Notes under the pieces: model-generated
Database searches by the model: none
Seen by the model: only the letters and a program-made list of their open reading frames with translations
Told to the model about the DNA's origin: nothing
NCBI GenBank assembly: GCA_024195265.1
Contig: JAJLRJ010000001.1
Span: 57,322,202-57,386,201 of the forward strand
Length of the DNA: 64,000 nucleotides
Origin: Dendrophyllia cribrosa
Lineage: Eukaryota > Cnidaria > Anthozoa > Scleractinia > Dendrophylliidae
Direction: 5' to 3'
In this document: piece after piece, positions 46,378-58,754 of the stretch
Numbering within the stretch: position 1 is the first letter of the stretch
How the letters are laid out: every line of letters starts with the position of its first letter
Program-made: the position numbers and the translations under genes

Positions 46378-47804
46378 AAGGCCAGCAAAGCGCGTCCCCA
46401 TCCCGAAAAAAACAACCCTCCATATTTGCAACATAATCAACTGCTGAATATTTGTTATACAAAATAATGCAAACTTCAAGGTAATAACACGTGATAAACA
46501 TATCATTCCGGTTATATCATGAAAGTACTATTTCTCTTCTGTTATTAGATAGGGTGTGGATGGAGTGAACTGGATGGAGAACTATTTACTGGAGGCTGGT
46601 TGTGTTAGATCCACCACTCCAAACACGTATGCCTAGGTTCAGTCAAGTAACTAGAACCACAGTATTTTTTTTGCTCAACAAAGTCCTTGGAAGTTACTTG
46701 AATAATTTGAAAAGATGCGCGTTATAAATTATCAAATCATTATAATTACTATTATTACTATTCATTGTCATTATATATGGGGTCATTAATTGTGGTCCGC
46801 TAGGCATAGCTTTACTTCCTAGATTTGTTGTTACGTACTTCAGCTTCCGTTTTTTTACACCCCTTTCGCGGTACTCATGCTAAATATTGTGGCTTAGATT
46901 TAAACGCTTAAATGTTTAACATTATATGTTTTTTAAAAATACAGTAATTTTTCTCTTTTACAAGTCAATAATAAATAGCATTTCAACGCAGTACGAACGT
47001 AATTGCTCTTAAGCGCAGTTTTCAAGAAAAACACGATCTGTTAAAATTAATCGAAGACATGTTTCGACAGAAATTTAGAGCACCAACAACACCTGACCAC
47101 AACAAATGTTGTTGTTGTTGTTGTTTCTAAATCTCTACGCTTCTGTTTTCTTTTCGAGGTAAAACCCGAAATTTTAGAACATGATGGGGATGGGGGGTGG
47201 GGGGCAATCTAAAATCAAATTTAATAAAAAAGGCCAAGCAGAAACTTTGGAAAAATTATTACGCAAATACACGTTTGATACCAGGTTCGATTCAACCCTC
47301 AAATATGAAAAAACTAAAAATGAAAAAATAAAACCTGGAAGATTTTTTTTTATATTTCAGATAGGCATCGCATTAAGGTCTCAGAGTAGGCCTCGCTTCC
47401 CTTTTCCCCATACATTAAGATAAAAACTTATGACAAAAATTATTTCCATCCCATTCCTTTTTCCCATTAAATTAAGATAAAAATTAATCACAAAAATAGT
47501 ATCTACTTTCAACCACAGCTATTCAACCAAAATTTTCAGAAATTCCGGAACGGAACTTTTCCAGGAAAGGTGTTCAGATATTTCGAAAGCACTTCATTTC
47601 CGAACTGTGAACCATTTAACAGGGAAGGAAACCAATTGGAACGGAAATTTTAGGGAATAATTTTTCGAAAATTTGGGAATACCTCGCGAGGTAAATTGTC
47701 TTCTTTTCCTGAAAATTCCGCTAAAACTGCAAAGCCCTATTTCATTTGCCACCGAAAGTTTCGGAAACCCTAATCGGAATTTTAGGTTGAATGGATCGCG
47801 CCCC

Positions 47805-48033
47805 ACGTAACCAATCATAAACGATCTCACGCTTTATCACTGCGGTGAATCCGAATCCTTCTTTTGCATTTATCGGTTGAATGATGTATGATGTCCCTTC
47901 CCGGACTCCCCCCCCCCCCCCCCCCCCCCACGTAACCAATCATAAACGATCTCACGCTTTATCACTGCGGTGAATCCGAATCCTTCTTTTGCATTTATCG
48001 GTTGAATGATGTATGATGTCCCTTCCCGGACAC

Positions 48034-48072
<39 letters not shown>
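47805..48072. repeat. Poly-C tracts with 104-bp direct duplication
   Basis: The block starting CACGTAACCAATCATAAACG and ending CCTTCCCGGAC occurs twice (about 47804-47908 and 47928-48030), each followed by poly-C of about 19 and 40 bases. Copy 1 has one block and a short C run (10375-10400). Confidence 0.85.
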
Positions 48073-48073
<1 letters not shown>

Positions 48074-48409
48074 TTGGTACAAGGTAGGTAAGTTTCCGTG
48101 TGACACAAGGCGTTGGGAACTGAGGCGGGGATTTGACATACCCAAAAAGATTATTTAAAAAGTGGGTTTTCATGACTGTATTAACTACAAGTATGGAAAA
48201 ATGTTGACAAAAAAACGTTTGTCTACCGGAAGGAATCCAAGTAAAAAAGCATTTATAATGTTCTTGTCCAGAAAGATTTGCAAATACAACGAGAAAGAAT
48301 GACAAAAAGAATGCTATATTGTTCGAGATACGGTGATGGGAATCTGTTAGGTAACACCTTCATGAATCTGCCAGGACTTAATCTGGTTTCCATGGCTGAC
48401 AACATCACT

Positions 48410-48742
48410 CAAGAGAGGATGAACTAAGAGATCAAATCCCCCATACATGGGCCTCTCACGGCTTTCTATTTTAAGGAAGACACCTGATTGGTCAGTTGTA
48501 ATGACGTAATGATCTTTCGATTTCGATTTACGATTTGAGTGAATATTGGACGTCAACACGACGGCGACCACGAGGGTGGGAAAAATCTTCCCAATGACAT
48601 ATGATCCTCTGATCATTGGCCGCGCGACCATGGGGACGAGAACTAAAATAACTTTCACCGTGTGGCGCGAAGCTTAAAATAGATTGAAAAAAAAAACAAT
48701 CATGGGGCATGGAGATTTGTTCTCTTAGTTCATCCTCTCTTG
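48410..48742. mobile_element. MITE in copy 2, empty site in copy 1
   Basis: Ends CAAGAGAGGATGAACTAAGA and its inverse. ATCACT flanks both sides and occurs once at the matching copy-1 position near 10800. 333 bp. Confidence 0.85.
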
Positions 48743-49773
48743 TATCACTTTGATACTAAGAATGATACTAAGAATGATAAGATTGCTTTCCATACATATA
48801 AATGGCCGATCGTTGAGTTCGATAAACCGACCGCCATCTTGAAACACAGAGTGCGTGAAAACAGGCTGGTAAAGCTACAACTGCCAAGACTGTCCAGCTT
48901 ATTACTACTCCCCCTGTTCTCAGCAACCCATGCATTTAAACAACGGAGTGGGGAGAGGGGGGAGTGGGGTAGAGGGGCAGTTTGGAGCAAAGTTTCTTGT
49001 CAATAAAAAGAATAAAAAGAAGCAACTAAACCACCGCGTCATTACACTAGGAAAGTGCGAAACTTCTCAGGGAGGCCCAACCCCTGGGCGGTTTCAGCGT
49101 GCTGTCTCCAGCTTTAGCGCACCATCTATGTCGAGATTACGGCTAAGAACTCAGCGAACGCATGCAAAAAATAGGAGAATAGGAACAGTCTGAAGTCTAT
49201 GAACTTCACATTTAGTTGCTACCCTTCCTGACTATTGGGTCCAGAGGATTCAAGGGCATGCTGACTAATAGGTTCGGTACCCCAAAGAGCAGCAATGCGA
49301 GTGGGGCTCATTCAAATAGCCACAGGAAAGGGGTGCGTTGTGAACCTCAGCCTGGAGACTGGGCATAACTTGGGTGCGTTATTGTAAATTCGGTGAGATT
49401 TTCGTTTTCGAATGAACTTAAAACGAGTTATTTATCTGCGAAACATTAGGTAGTACGTAATAAATGAAGAACCACAGACATAAATGGAGGCTGTGTCTTC
49501 TTAAGTATGATAACGTAGAGAACTGCGTCAGCTTGTCATCGTCTAGAATAGAAATATCGAATTCATTTCATATCCAGTTCATACAAGGAAAAAACAATAA
49601 ACATATACAAAATCGTAATATCATCAATTAAAAATTCGACAAGAGAATATAAATGCAAGAGAACTAATATTAAGAAAAGTAGGAAACTAAGAAAGTTGTT
49701 AGCGAATACATTTGCCATAATGAAGTTTATCGGAATTCAATGTCACTTATACAATGAAAAAACTCTACGCCGA

Positions 49774-50135
49774 CTAATGTGATAAGCTTAAATCCTCTTT
49801 TCGCTTAAATTTCGGGAGAGACGACAAATAATCCATTATTGGTAAAGAAAATTCTTCCTTGAAAGATCTCTTAAACTCTGCCATCATGGATATCAGATCC
49901 AGGGTCTGCCAGCGCTTGTTAAGGATCTCCAGCAACAACCTCGAGTTATACTTCAGCGGACCAGTTACCAGAAGAGTTTCCGAAAATACCCCGGGGTCGG
50001 CCACAATATCGTGTGTGAAAGCACCAAGCTTTGGTTTGTCAGGTATCCCGTTCGCCAGCTTTAAAAAACAATCAACAACTTGAAAGGACGAACTCCACGG
50101 GGAGATATCGAACATAGCAAAGAAGGAGAAATCAT
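49774..50135 (-). CDS. Exon A, copy 2: terminal exon
   Basis: 362 nt with the same acceptor (TTTTTTCAG|) and the same stop as copy 1. The conserved core SRLLLEILNKRWQTLD and the end KFKRKEDLSLSH are kept. The region just before the tail differs (EEFSLPIMDY versus GRRSITIKNS) without gaps in frame. Confidence 0.72.
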
Positions 50136-50443
50136 CTGAAAAAAAATCCAAGCAAAAACATTGAATATAAAACGGAAAAGCTTCTTGGGCGACATAATTG
50201 CAATGCTGGATGTGAATAAAGTTACCAAAGAATTTGTTTCGCAAAAGGAATTACAAGGGAACCACCTGATCACATAATTTACAAGGGGACTGGTTCTTTA
50301 GATTATAAAAAATAAAACAAAACAATGAAAGATAGACATTTTAAATTTAAAAAAGCAGGAAACTACAAACTGTCAAAAGTATTGATGTTCAAAATTTTAA
50401 AAGATTATCCAGACGGAGTGTGCATGTGACGGTATTGTTCAAT

Positions 50444-50628
50444 AGGTCATTTGCACGATGACGTCATTTGACTACAACCACCAGAATCCTTCAGTTTTTT
50501 TGTTTTGTAGTGCAAATTAGGGCTATTGTTGTTTAAACCTCACTGGGATTACAAAATGTAAATAAGAAAGGAAAAGCGAAATGAATTCTGGTAGTTGTAG
50601 TCAAATGACGCCATCGTGCAAATGTCCT
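50444..50628. mobile_element. MITE in copy 2
   Basis: Ends AGGTCATTTGCACGATGACG and, inverted, AGGACATTTGCACGATGGCG, with about 45-bp arms. It is absent from copy 1 at about 22342. Confidence 0.8.
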
Positions 50629-50834
50629 ATTGATCGTAAAACATGAGTAGAGCACCATAAGGCGAGTCGAATCTGAAGGCGGCGCCAACGCATATTTTAC
50701 CACGCTCATATTTTCACACCGTCAGCTATGCAGGTAAGGCAAGATTAAAACGATTGAGAAAAAGTATAATTTTTGCTTATTATTAGTCAACCTGTTCAAC
50801 GTGCAATGCAGCTCCGGGCCTGCGACATTTGTGT

Positions 50835-52200
50835 TTTTGTTCTAGAGCGAACTAAAATAATCATGTCGATGGGGTTTTAAACAAAGAGAAAATAGCTATA
50901 GTTTTTAGAAAGTGAACCTTAAAAGAATATATTAATAGGGAAACAGTATTATGTCTTCCACTGCAAGCTTATCCATGAGTATTTTAGGCGACATGCTGCG
51001 AAAATACCGCAATTTTTTTCATTGTCGCGGAACTCATTACAAATAGCCCGTCGTGCATGTAGTGCAGTAGCTTTGTTTTGCAAAGCGAAATAGTGGGCAC
51101 TTTCAAACTTTCAAAACAGGTTAGAAAGCAAACTCTAAAATTTACTCAGTATTTGAATTTATCGCTGCTGTTTACAAACTTGCTCATTTTCAGTGAACAA
51201 CAGCCGTAATAGTGAGATCTTTAAGCTCCATTACCCTTAAAAGTCTTTAAAAAAAGATCAAAACACTTTCAGGACAAGCATCGAACCTATAGAACATTTT
51301 CATCTACGCGAGCACTTTGTTTTTCTGGCTTTGAGAGCAACACCAGTGATAAGATGTTGCAGAGATTGACAAATGAAACGACTTGGTAAAATGTTGGGAC
51401 CTGACGATCTTAAATAATTGAGTGATGGGAAAGAAATATTTATAAAAATAGGGAACTTAATTGTATGCGTGGCAGGCAGCAAGGGGGAACTTCAGAAGTG
51501 CACTAAGTATTCTCTCGTTCTACGCGACTCGTCATTTAATAGAATGAAAATATTTCCAATTTATCGAATGAAAATATACTTTATCGAATAAAAATATATT
51601 TTATCGAATGAAAGTATATTTTATCAAGTGGAAATTTATTTCTTTGAATTAAAAGTGTATCTTTATCGAATTTTGCTACATTTCGGCAACCACAGCAGGA
51701 GTACGATGGCCTGTGGGAACATCGTGAAAGAGGATCAGGACTTCGGTACTGTGGAATCGCGAGAAAAAAGCCTGCTACTCCCTTTGCATATTTCCTGTCG
51801 TATACCCTTTATTTGCACCAGTAGCTGCGTGGGAATTGAAACGGTGAGTAATGTATGAAGGAACGACAAACTATAAATTACTAGGAGCGTATGTGGGCAA
51901 AATAATTGGCTATAGCACTACTGATTTTGTTTCGAAAAATAGCTTAAAGCTTAAATATTTTTAGCACCAGAGAAGGAAGCACTGTAAAAAAAATGAAAAA
52001 AACATTTTTGTAGGAAGGTGCTCTTGGAAAAAATAAATGATTGCAGAGGCGCATACATTTAAAAAAAAATTGTTTGCAAAGGAAAATTTCTCATCCCCCC
52101 TCCAGAAAAATAATGGTCCGTCCCCCTCTTTACTCCTTCCCATCACCCCTCGCGCACCCCTCGGCCGCGTTTCTGTCGTTAATTGAGAGACGACTGGGGA
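50835..52200. other. Copy-2-specific stretch in intron 10
   Basis: Includes a segment (51300-51460) related to 41130-41190 plus 41655-41720, and an AT-rich tandem of about 23 bp (ATCGAATGAAAATATATTTT-like, 51540-51660, five units). No gene is supported. Confidence 0.5.
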
Positions 52201-52894
52201 CGAGTCAGCGTCCCTAAGCTATTGTGATTTTTCTGCCAATCCCTTGTCATTTATTTAGTTTGCTTTTGTGATTGTAATTTATCATTTCTCTGGCGAAGAT
52301 AAATAAATAAATAAATAAACACAACAAGTTTGTTAACGTGCACGTGTTCTCTCGTGGTAGAACAGTATAATATTCTAAATGGCAAACGAGAAGAGTGCTG
52401 GGACAGGTGACAAACGCTGATACTGACGACGGTAGCTCGCGACAAGGGGTAATAGATCAATATCCCAGTTTCTATCCATTCTCACTGTTCGTTTTAGAGT
52501 CTCCAAACATCTTTTATTCTAAGGAAAGATTCGTACGTCAAACCAAATGATACAGAAAATTATAAAACCGAAATTTTCATTGTGTTTGTATATTTGTAAT
52601 TTAGCCGCAATTTCATAATCGGATATTAAGCCATTTAAATACCTTAATCTACTCTCAAGCTCACGTTATAAACTGACAACCGCCTTCATTAAACCGATAT
52701 TTATGAAAATTAACATAACTACTCACAAACCCAGTGGTTAAAACAGTCAGATTTCACAATATCAAGTGGCTGGGAGTATAACTACTATCATTTATGGTTT
52801 TGCCAAGATTACGAGGGTCAAGCGCGCCAAAACCCTTATGACATCATAGCAGAAATAGCAAGGATACTTATTATTTTGTTTTGTTAACACCAAC

Positions 52895-53416
52895 CTTTCT
52901 GTTGAATTAATCTTTCAACCGTCGATGCAGCGGCACCCATTCTATATTTCTGAAAATCGATAATTGTCACATCACTCCTGGTGTCAAGATCAGTAAAAAA
53001 GGCTTTAATTCCTATCGCATCAGAATCATTCTCGTCTTTTGCAAAAATTAAAACGGCGGCACAACCATGGTAAATTGTGGTACGATCAGCCGTGTTCCTC
53101 AATTTCTTTATCTCGTCTAATGTAAGTGCAATCCGCAGGGATCTAGCAGTACGAGGTTTCGTTTGTTTCTCTACTTGTAGCAGCTCTAAGAGGTCATACA
53201 GCTGTAAAGCCTCAAAGACGTCTTTCAGTGACTTCAATGGAGTGTCCGGAAATAATCTGACAATATTTCCAAAATTGGAATGCATAAAGGTTCGATCTCT
53301 GATTCCAAAAGCTTGATTAACACATCTCTCAGCATCTTGGTCGCCTGCAAGTCTTCTTTCCAGTTCACTGGTAACCTTTTCGCTAAGATCTTTGAGGTAA
53401 AGTTCTGGGATGTCAT
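52895..53416 (-). CDS. Exon B, copy 2: short form without coiled coil
   Basis: 522 nt, 173 codons, phase 1 at both ends, same borders as 23377-24093 but 195 nt (65 codons) shorter. The N-terminal helical part and the AAVLIFA strand are retained. The coiled coil of copy 1 is replaced by a short stretch (FQKYRMGAAASTVERL). Because the difference is a multiple of three and both versions are open, both may be functional. Confidence 0.7.
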
Positions 53417-54529
53417 CTAACAAAAAAATAAAACACAAAGATTAAAATAATGATAATAATAGCCTGAATACTCCCTACCTCCCTCAAAACATTATACGAC
53501 ACTGTTTTCTTATAGTACTCCACCCAATCCAATACAGATACTAATTACTCCCCGGCTTCTATCTGACCATGTCAATACAGCATATCAAAAACATGCGCGC
53601 TTTTGGATGATGATATGTCATCACGGTTCTGATTGCTTGGGTTTATAAAAGTACACCGTGAAAACACTTAACCGTGTCAGTATGAGCTGTCATGTGCGGA
53701 TAGCCGGATATTTTTCAACTCTCTGTCGTTTTTGCATCCGGCTAGGAAACATGCATGTGCATGCGTTGTATAATTCAGTTAAGTATTACAGTGTATAAGT
53801 GAAGTGTGGATGGCAATGAATATAAGAAAGAAATCATGAAATAGAATGACATGAAGAAATGATTTTCGCATTGACGAATGCAATTAATGTAATTGTGATC
53901 AAAGCCTGGAAACGTGACTTTCGCTTTACAAGTGCGAACCTCCTACCAACAAAGCTTTCAAGAACTCGTATGTTGTAAGTATGGATATTATCACCACTGT
54001 ACATATATAATTTTTATCAGTACCTTTGGTGTCTAAAATTTCAATTAAAGGGGCAGTGACCCGGAATTTAGTGTCATTTCAAAAACCAAAAAATGTTTTT
54101 GCATTAACAGAACCGAAAAATAATGGTCCAGTAATAAATTACCACAAAATGTACCAAAATGTCGGTGAATGTCTCTGGTCATAGATGTGTTGGGTCTAAA
54201 TGAACTGCAACTTTGAAAAAAAGTTAGCCGAACTATTTTCAAGTTCTCGCATTTTCGTTTCCAAAGTGGGTCAGAACAGACCATGATTTGTTCCTCTTTC
54301 AATAATTGGTTGATTTCTGTTTCTTGGTGTTTAATATAAGTAAAGTTATTGTAACGTTGTTTTGGCCAAAAGAAGATTAAAAAAATCCCATGAGACTGCG
54401 CCTTTGAAGGAACGGTGTCCCTTTTATGTGTTCTTAACCCTCGGTCGTACAAGGGGGTTTTCTCCTATATTTTCAAGACCATTTAAGATAAGCACATGCC
54501 GTTTTCAGTAGCTGTTCGTTTATCCTTAA

Positions 54530-55572
54530 CCTTCGGCCGTACACGCAAACTTATACCCCCGCCGTGGTACAAGAGGGGGGGAGGGGGAATGCAACAACCC
54601 CCCCCCCCCCCCCCAATTGGGTTTTTGCGATGTTGCAATATTTCGGAAATATTTTACATCTAATAGATAGTCCGCGATGTGCTCTACAAGATAAGGTAAA
54701 TATTATAGGTTGTGGCGCTGCCGGGAGTCCGTGACGTCATCCAAATGGCCGCCAAGATGGCCGCCAACTAAAACTTCAAATTTATCGGGAAAATGCAGAA
54801 ATTGCAAATAATGTTTGCTAGAGTTGCAAAATAACATTAAATTAAACACTTTGGTAGCATTTCATATGTTTTTTCACTGAAAAAAGGTAAAAAACACGCA
54901 TTTTATTTAAAAATGGGTTGACCTCATGTTACTTATGACGTGTATCTCGTTTCCATAGCAACCTGTTGTCGCCAAACTTTACCAAAATCTGTCTTAACCC
55001 TCGGATGTACATGGGGGGGGGGGGGTGGTTGCCCCCCCTCCCCCTAAGGTTTTTCTCCGATATTTTGAAGACCATTTAAGATTAACACATGCTGTTCGTT
55101 TATCCTTGAGACACATTTTGGTAAAGTTTGGCGACAATAGGTTGCTATGGTAACGAGATATCACGTCATAAGTAACATGAGGTCAACCCATTTTTATATA
55201 AAATGCGTTGACCTCATGTTATCTTTTTTCAGTGAAAAAACATATAAAATGCTACCAAAAGCACCAAAATGTTCAATTTATGTTATTTTGCAACTCTAGC
55301 AAACAATATTTGCACTTTCCGCATTTTTCCAAAAATGTTTGATTTTTTAGTAAAATCCAAGATGGCGGCCATCTTGGCGGCCATTTTGGATGACGTCACG
55401 TGTCCCCAGCAGCGCTACAACCCATAATATTTACCTTATCTTGTAGAGCACATCGCAAGCTATCTATTAGATGTAAAATATTTCCGAAATATTGCAACAT
55501 CGCAAAAACCCAACACCCCCCCAACCCCCTTGTACCACGGTGGGGGTATAGGTTTGCGTGTACGGCCGACGG
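54530..55572. mobile_element. Large hairpin TIR element flanked by TTAA
   Basis: Arms of about 460 bp begin CTTCGGCCGTACACGCAAAC and end in the inverse. They include AATATTTTACATCTAATAGA and GGTTGACCTCATGTTA. The loop at 54994-55105 carries poly-G/C and repeats the sequence at 54432-54525. Copy 2 only. No transposase. Confidence 0.8.
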
Positions 55573-55697
55573 TTAAAATGTTTACGTGGCCGTTACAGTT
55601 TGGACGCTATTGTGTCCTTAAGTTTATCCCCGCTAAAACCTTCCCAAAGAATTCAACGCTCAATACCACAAGATGACGTGACGCTAAACAAAGACTG

Positions 55698-55957
55698 GTA
55701 TTACCTAAGCCGAGAACTGACTACCTAAAGCGAAGCTTTAGCTGTAGTGAAGCTTTCCTGTGGAATAACCTTCCAGAGGAACTAAGAACAACTCAATCAT
55801 TGAGCCTTTTTAAAAAAGGTATCAGTGAATGGTTTTCCCTATCGAACTCTCACACGGAAAATATGTAAAACAGAGAATTGCTTTTTTAATATTGCAAATA
55901 CTGATATTTTTAACCGTGTATAAATAAAGATTTTGATTGATTGATTGATTGATTGAG
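55698..55957 (+). mobile_element. LINE 3' fragment
   Basis: 57 codons read PKPRTDYLKRSFSCSEAFLW, NNLPEELRTTQSLSLFK and end SHTENM, a LINE polymerase C-terminus. The 3' end is TAAATAAAG followed by (GATT)n. It interrupts copy-2 DNA equivalent to 26695 in copy 1. Confidence 0.78.
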
Positions 55958-56056
55958 ATTTGCTTGACAACCTACAGAAAGAGCAGGAAAAAGTTCCTTG
56001 CATACGAATTAATATAGATCAAGTGGATGATCCTAAATATAAATTACAATATTTAC

Positions 56057-56314
56057 CGGAAATGTCTTCCATTCCGAGTTCAGATGCTGCTCCATGTGTT
56101 ACGTGTCCACTGTCACTTGTCACTGTCACACTGCGCCTTTCATGGACTTCCTCGAGATATCTCTGAACGAACGCATATTTCTCTTCTCCAAGAAACGTAT
56201 CCTGTTTCTTTTCTCTTTCTCTGTTATCTTCATGTCTTGCCTTACAATATAAATCAGAATCAGAGTTTCTTCGTCGCCTTCTTCTGGACTGTTCTGGGTT
56301 TTCAATTTCTCGAG
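56057..56314 (-). CDS. Exon C, copy 2: basic and acidic linker exon
   Basis: 258 nt, 85 codons open in phase 1, between TCCACAG| and |GTAAAT. It keeps the basic run (SRRRRRRNSDSDLY) and the TSDSGHVTHGAASEL block. Substitutions relative to copy 1 are few and mostly conservative. Confidence 0.7.
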
Positions 56315-56395
56315 CTGTGGAAACAACAACAACAAAAAAAAAAACAGAATATTTCCTTGCAAGTTGTCGTAAAAGACTGCTTCGCGGTCATTTAA

Positions 56396-57320
56396 GCATA
56401 GATAAAATTAAATATAACCCATTTTCTGATCGATGTTACAAATCTACTCTTTTTCTTCATTTGCCTCTAAAAATAAACATGATCAACCTCATTAACCCAA
56501 TTTGCCATCAAACTTTGTAACTTTTCCTGAAATTTATCTAGCAACAATTTCATATGACATTTTATTGATCACGTGACTTGATGTTTCCATTGCAACAAGA
56601 TTTTGACAGCCATTTTTTTTGAAATTTGCATATTGAATGAAGAAAAACAATGTTTATTGGTATAACTTTTATATTTTTCATCATTTAGCGATAAATTTAT
56701 TGATTGATATTAATTTTGAGTCAATTTGGACGGTTTTAAGAGGTTTAAAAAAAATTTCAGAAATCCAAGATGGCGGATCCAAGATGGCGGATCCAAGATG
56801 GCGGCCGTATAACCAACTACTTAATAACTACGTCATATGACGTCATCGTTCCAATGTGCCGACCGCAAAGGAGACAGTTTTGGACGTACTATGTACCCTC
56901 TAGGTTTCATTGTCATAGCCTTAATGTTCATGAAGTTACGGGCACAGGCTCAGGAACTCAAATAACGCCCAGACAAAATGGGTTAAAATGGTTTTGACAT
57001 AAACTGGCCCCGTGACTTGCGCCCCTGATTGTATCAGGCTCTTTCCATTTCGAATAACATACGCGTGTACAGATCGTGTGATGTTTATTAGATTTCTTAA
57101 TTCCTGCATCTCCGATTTGTACAATGAGAAAATATCTCTAAGTTGTTTCGTTTTCAGTCTTTTGGCGGATTTTGTTTATCAAAATTTCTTAGCATTGTTG
57201 CATCCTGTTGCGTTTTCGTCAAACCATCAACATCAGTTAACATCAATAATAACATTTTCAACTCGGATGCTTTTGAAGTACTTGTGTAATCTAAACAGTA
57301 AGCATGAAATAAAACATTAC
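56396..57320. other. Copy-2-specific intron DNA
   Basis: Contains three tandem AAGATGGCGGATCC units at 56766-56800. No gene is supported. Confidence 0.4.
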
Positions 57321-57437
57321 GAATCGCATGTCGTTTTCTTGCTTACGCCTCTGATTTCCTGTGACTGTATTATATTCCGAAATTGCAAGGAATAACTAAG
57401 CATAATGGAATTGGAAATCTACTTTGATGACTGCAAC

Positions 57438-58414
57438 CACAGATACCCCAAGCTCAAGTGATGTTTACACGTTGTAATTTGAACGTCGTGGTAACCGTTG
57501 CGTAATAGCGAAATTATAAGGATTTGTATGGGAAAAATTCGCTTCGAATTTGAGCGCAAAATTACGAACGATATTTCAATAAAAATGGCTCATCTGAACT
57601 TCTTTGTGTGTTTACTGGTGTATTGAGTGGTTTTTGGGTCGATTCAAAGCGATTCCAACGAGTTTTAGTTCCACTCATTTCTTCCTCCCAAAAACAGAGG
57701 CAAGGTAGGGCACTCCGCTCAACAAGCCGATCGGATCCACCGAAGGAAATCGGCTGTAAATTCGCTCCAACGCCTCCAGTCGCCTCGAAATTCCACATAG
57801 ACCATAGTCGATAGTTCTGCTTTCCATTCGTGATCTTCATCAGAGTCGTATATACACTGAGAGAGAATTAAAGGTCGATAATCTCTGCAAACTTTCCCGT
57901 TTTGAGGACGAGGCTTTATTCATACTTCGCGTTCATCAAACCGTTGGAAGATAGCTTAGCGACCCGGCCAAACACTCAAATTGCTCACACTCGGGGTGGG
58001 TGACGGTCCGTTTCTCCCTTTGAATGGAAAGCAGAACTATCGACTATGGTCTTCATGGAATTTCGAGGCGACTGGAGGCGGTTGGAGCGAATTTACGGCC
58101 GATTTCCTTCGGTGGATCCGATCGGCTTGTTGAGCGGAGTGCCCTACCTTGTCTCTCTTTTAGGGAGGAAGAACCGAGTGGAACTAAAACTCGCTGGAAT
58201 CGCTTTGAATCTACCCAAAAACCACTCAATACACCAGTAAAAACACAAAGAAGTTCAGGTGAGCCATTATTATTGAAATATCGTTCGTAATTCTACGCTC
58301 AAATTCGAAGCGAATTTTCCCCATACAAATCCTTACAATTTCGCTATTACGCAACAGTTACCACGACGTTCAAATTACAACGTGTAAACATCACTTGAGC
58401 GTGGGGAACCTGTG
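57438..58414. mobile_element. Hairpin transposon with about 400-bp arms
   Basis: CTGCAAC is duplicated at 57431-57437 and 58415-58421 and occurs once in copy 1 near 28216. Termini are CACAGATACCCCA and, inverted, CACAGGTTCCCCA. The arms each keep a roughly 85-codon open frame (for example VGANLRPISFGGSDRLVERS) because they mirror each other. Confidence 0.85.
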
Positions 58415-58640
58415 CTGCAACACGTTATTATGATAACGTTCTTTTCTGCATTCCTAGGACAAAGTCGCATGCGAGTCACAGTTTGCCCACACCACCGGAA
58501 CTTAGTACTTCCCCCCTGGATAGGATGTTAGTACGTGGTAAGGTTACCCCGTGCAGTATTTCGCCGCTACCAGTTTATGCCCCTGGGTGGAGAATTTGGG
58601 CATAGTTCGCGTCTAAAAAAAACACGACGGCCGAGACCAG

Positions 58641-58754
58641 GGGTCAATTTAACAAAAGTTTACAGGTGTAATTTATAAATGTAGCCATTGTTTCAGAGGT
58701 TGAAAACAATAGCTACACTTTATAATTACACAAAACTTTTATTAAATTGAACCC
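58641..58754. repeat. Hairpin MITE, copy-2 counterpart
   Basis: Same palindrome as 28453-28569 with a few deletions. It forms the left edge of the expanded minisatellite. Confidence 0.75.

Noticed and set aside
47742..48305. Glycine-run open frames on the minus strand
   Set aside because: They arise from the poly-C tracts and have no conserved flanks.
56057..56362. Minus-strand frame starting at 56362
   Set aside because: It is in the wrong frame; the phase-1 reading of exon C' is fully open and conserved with copy 1.
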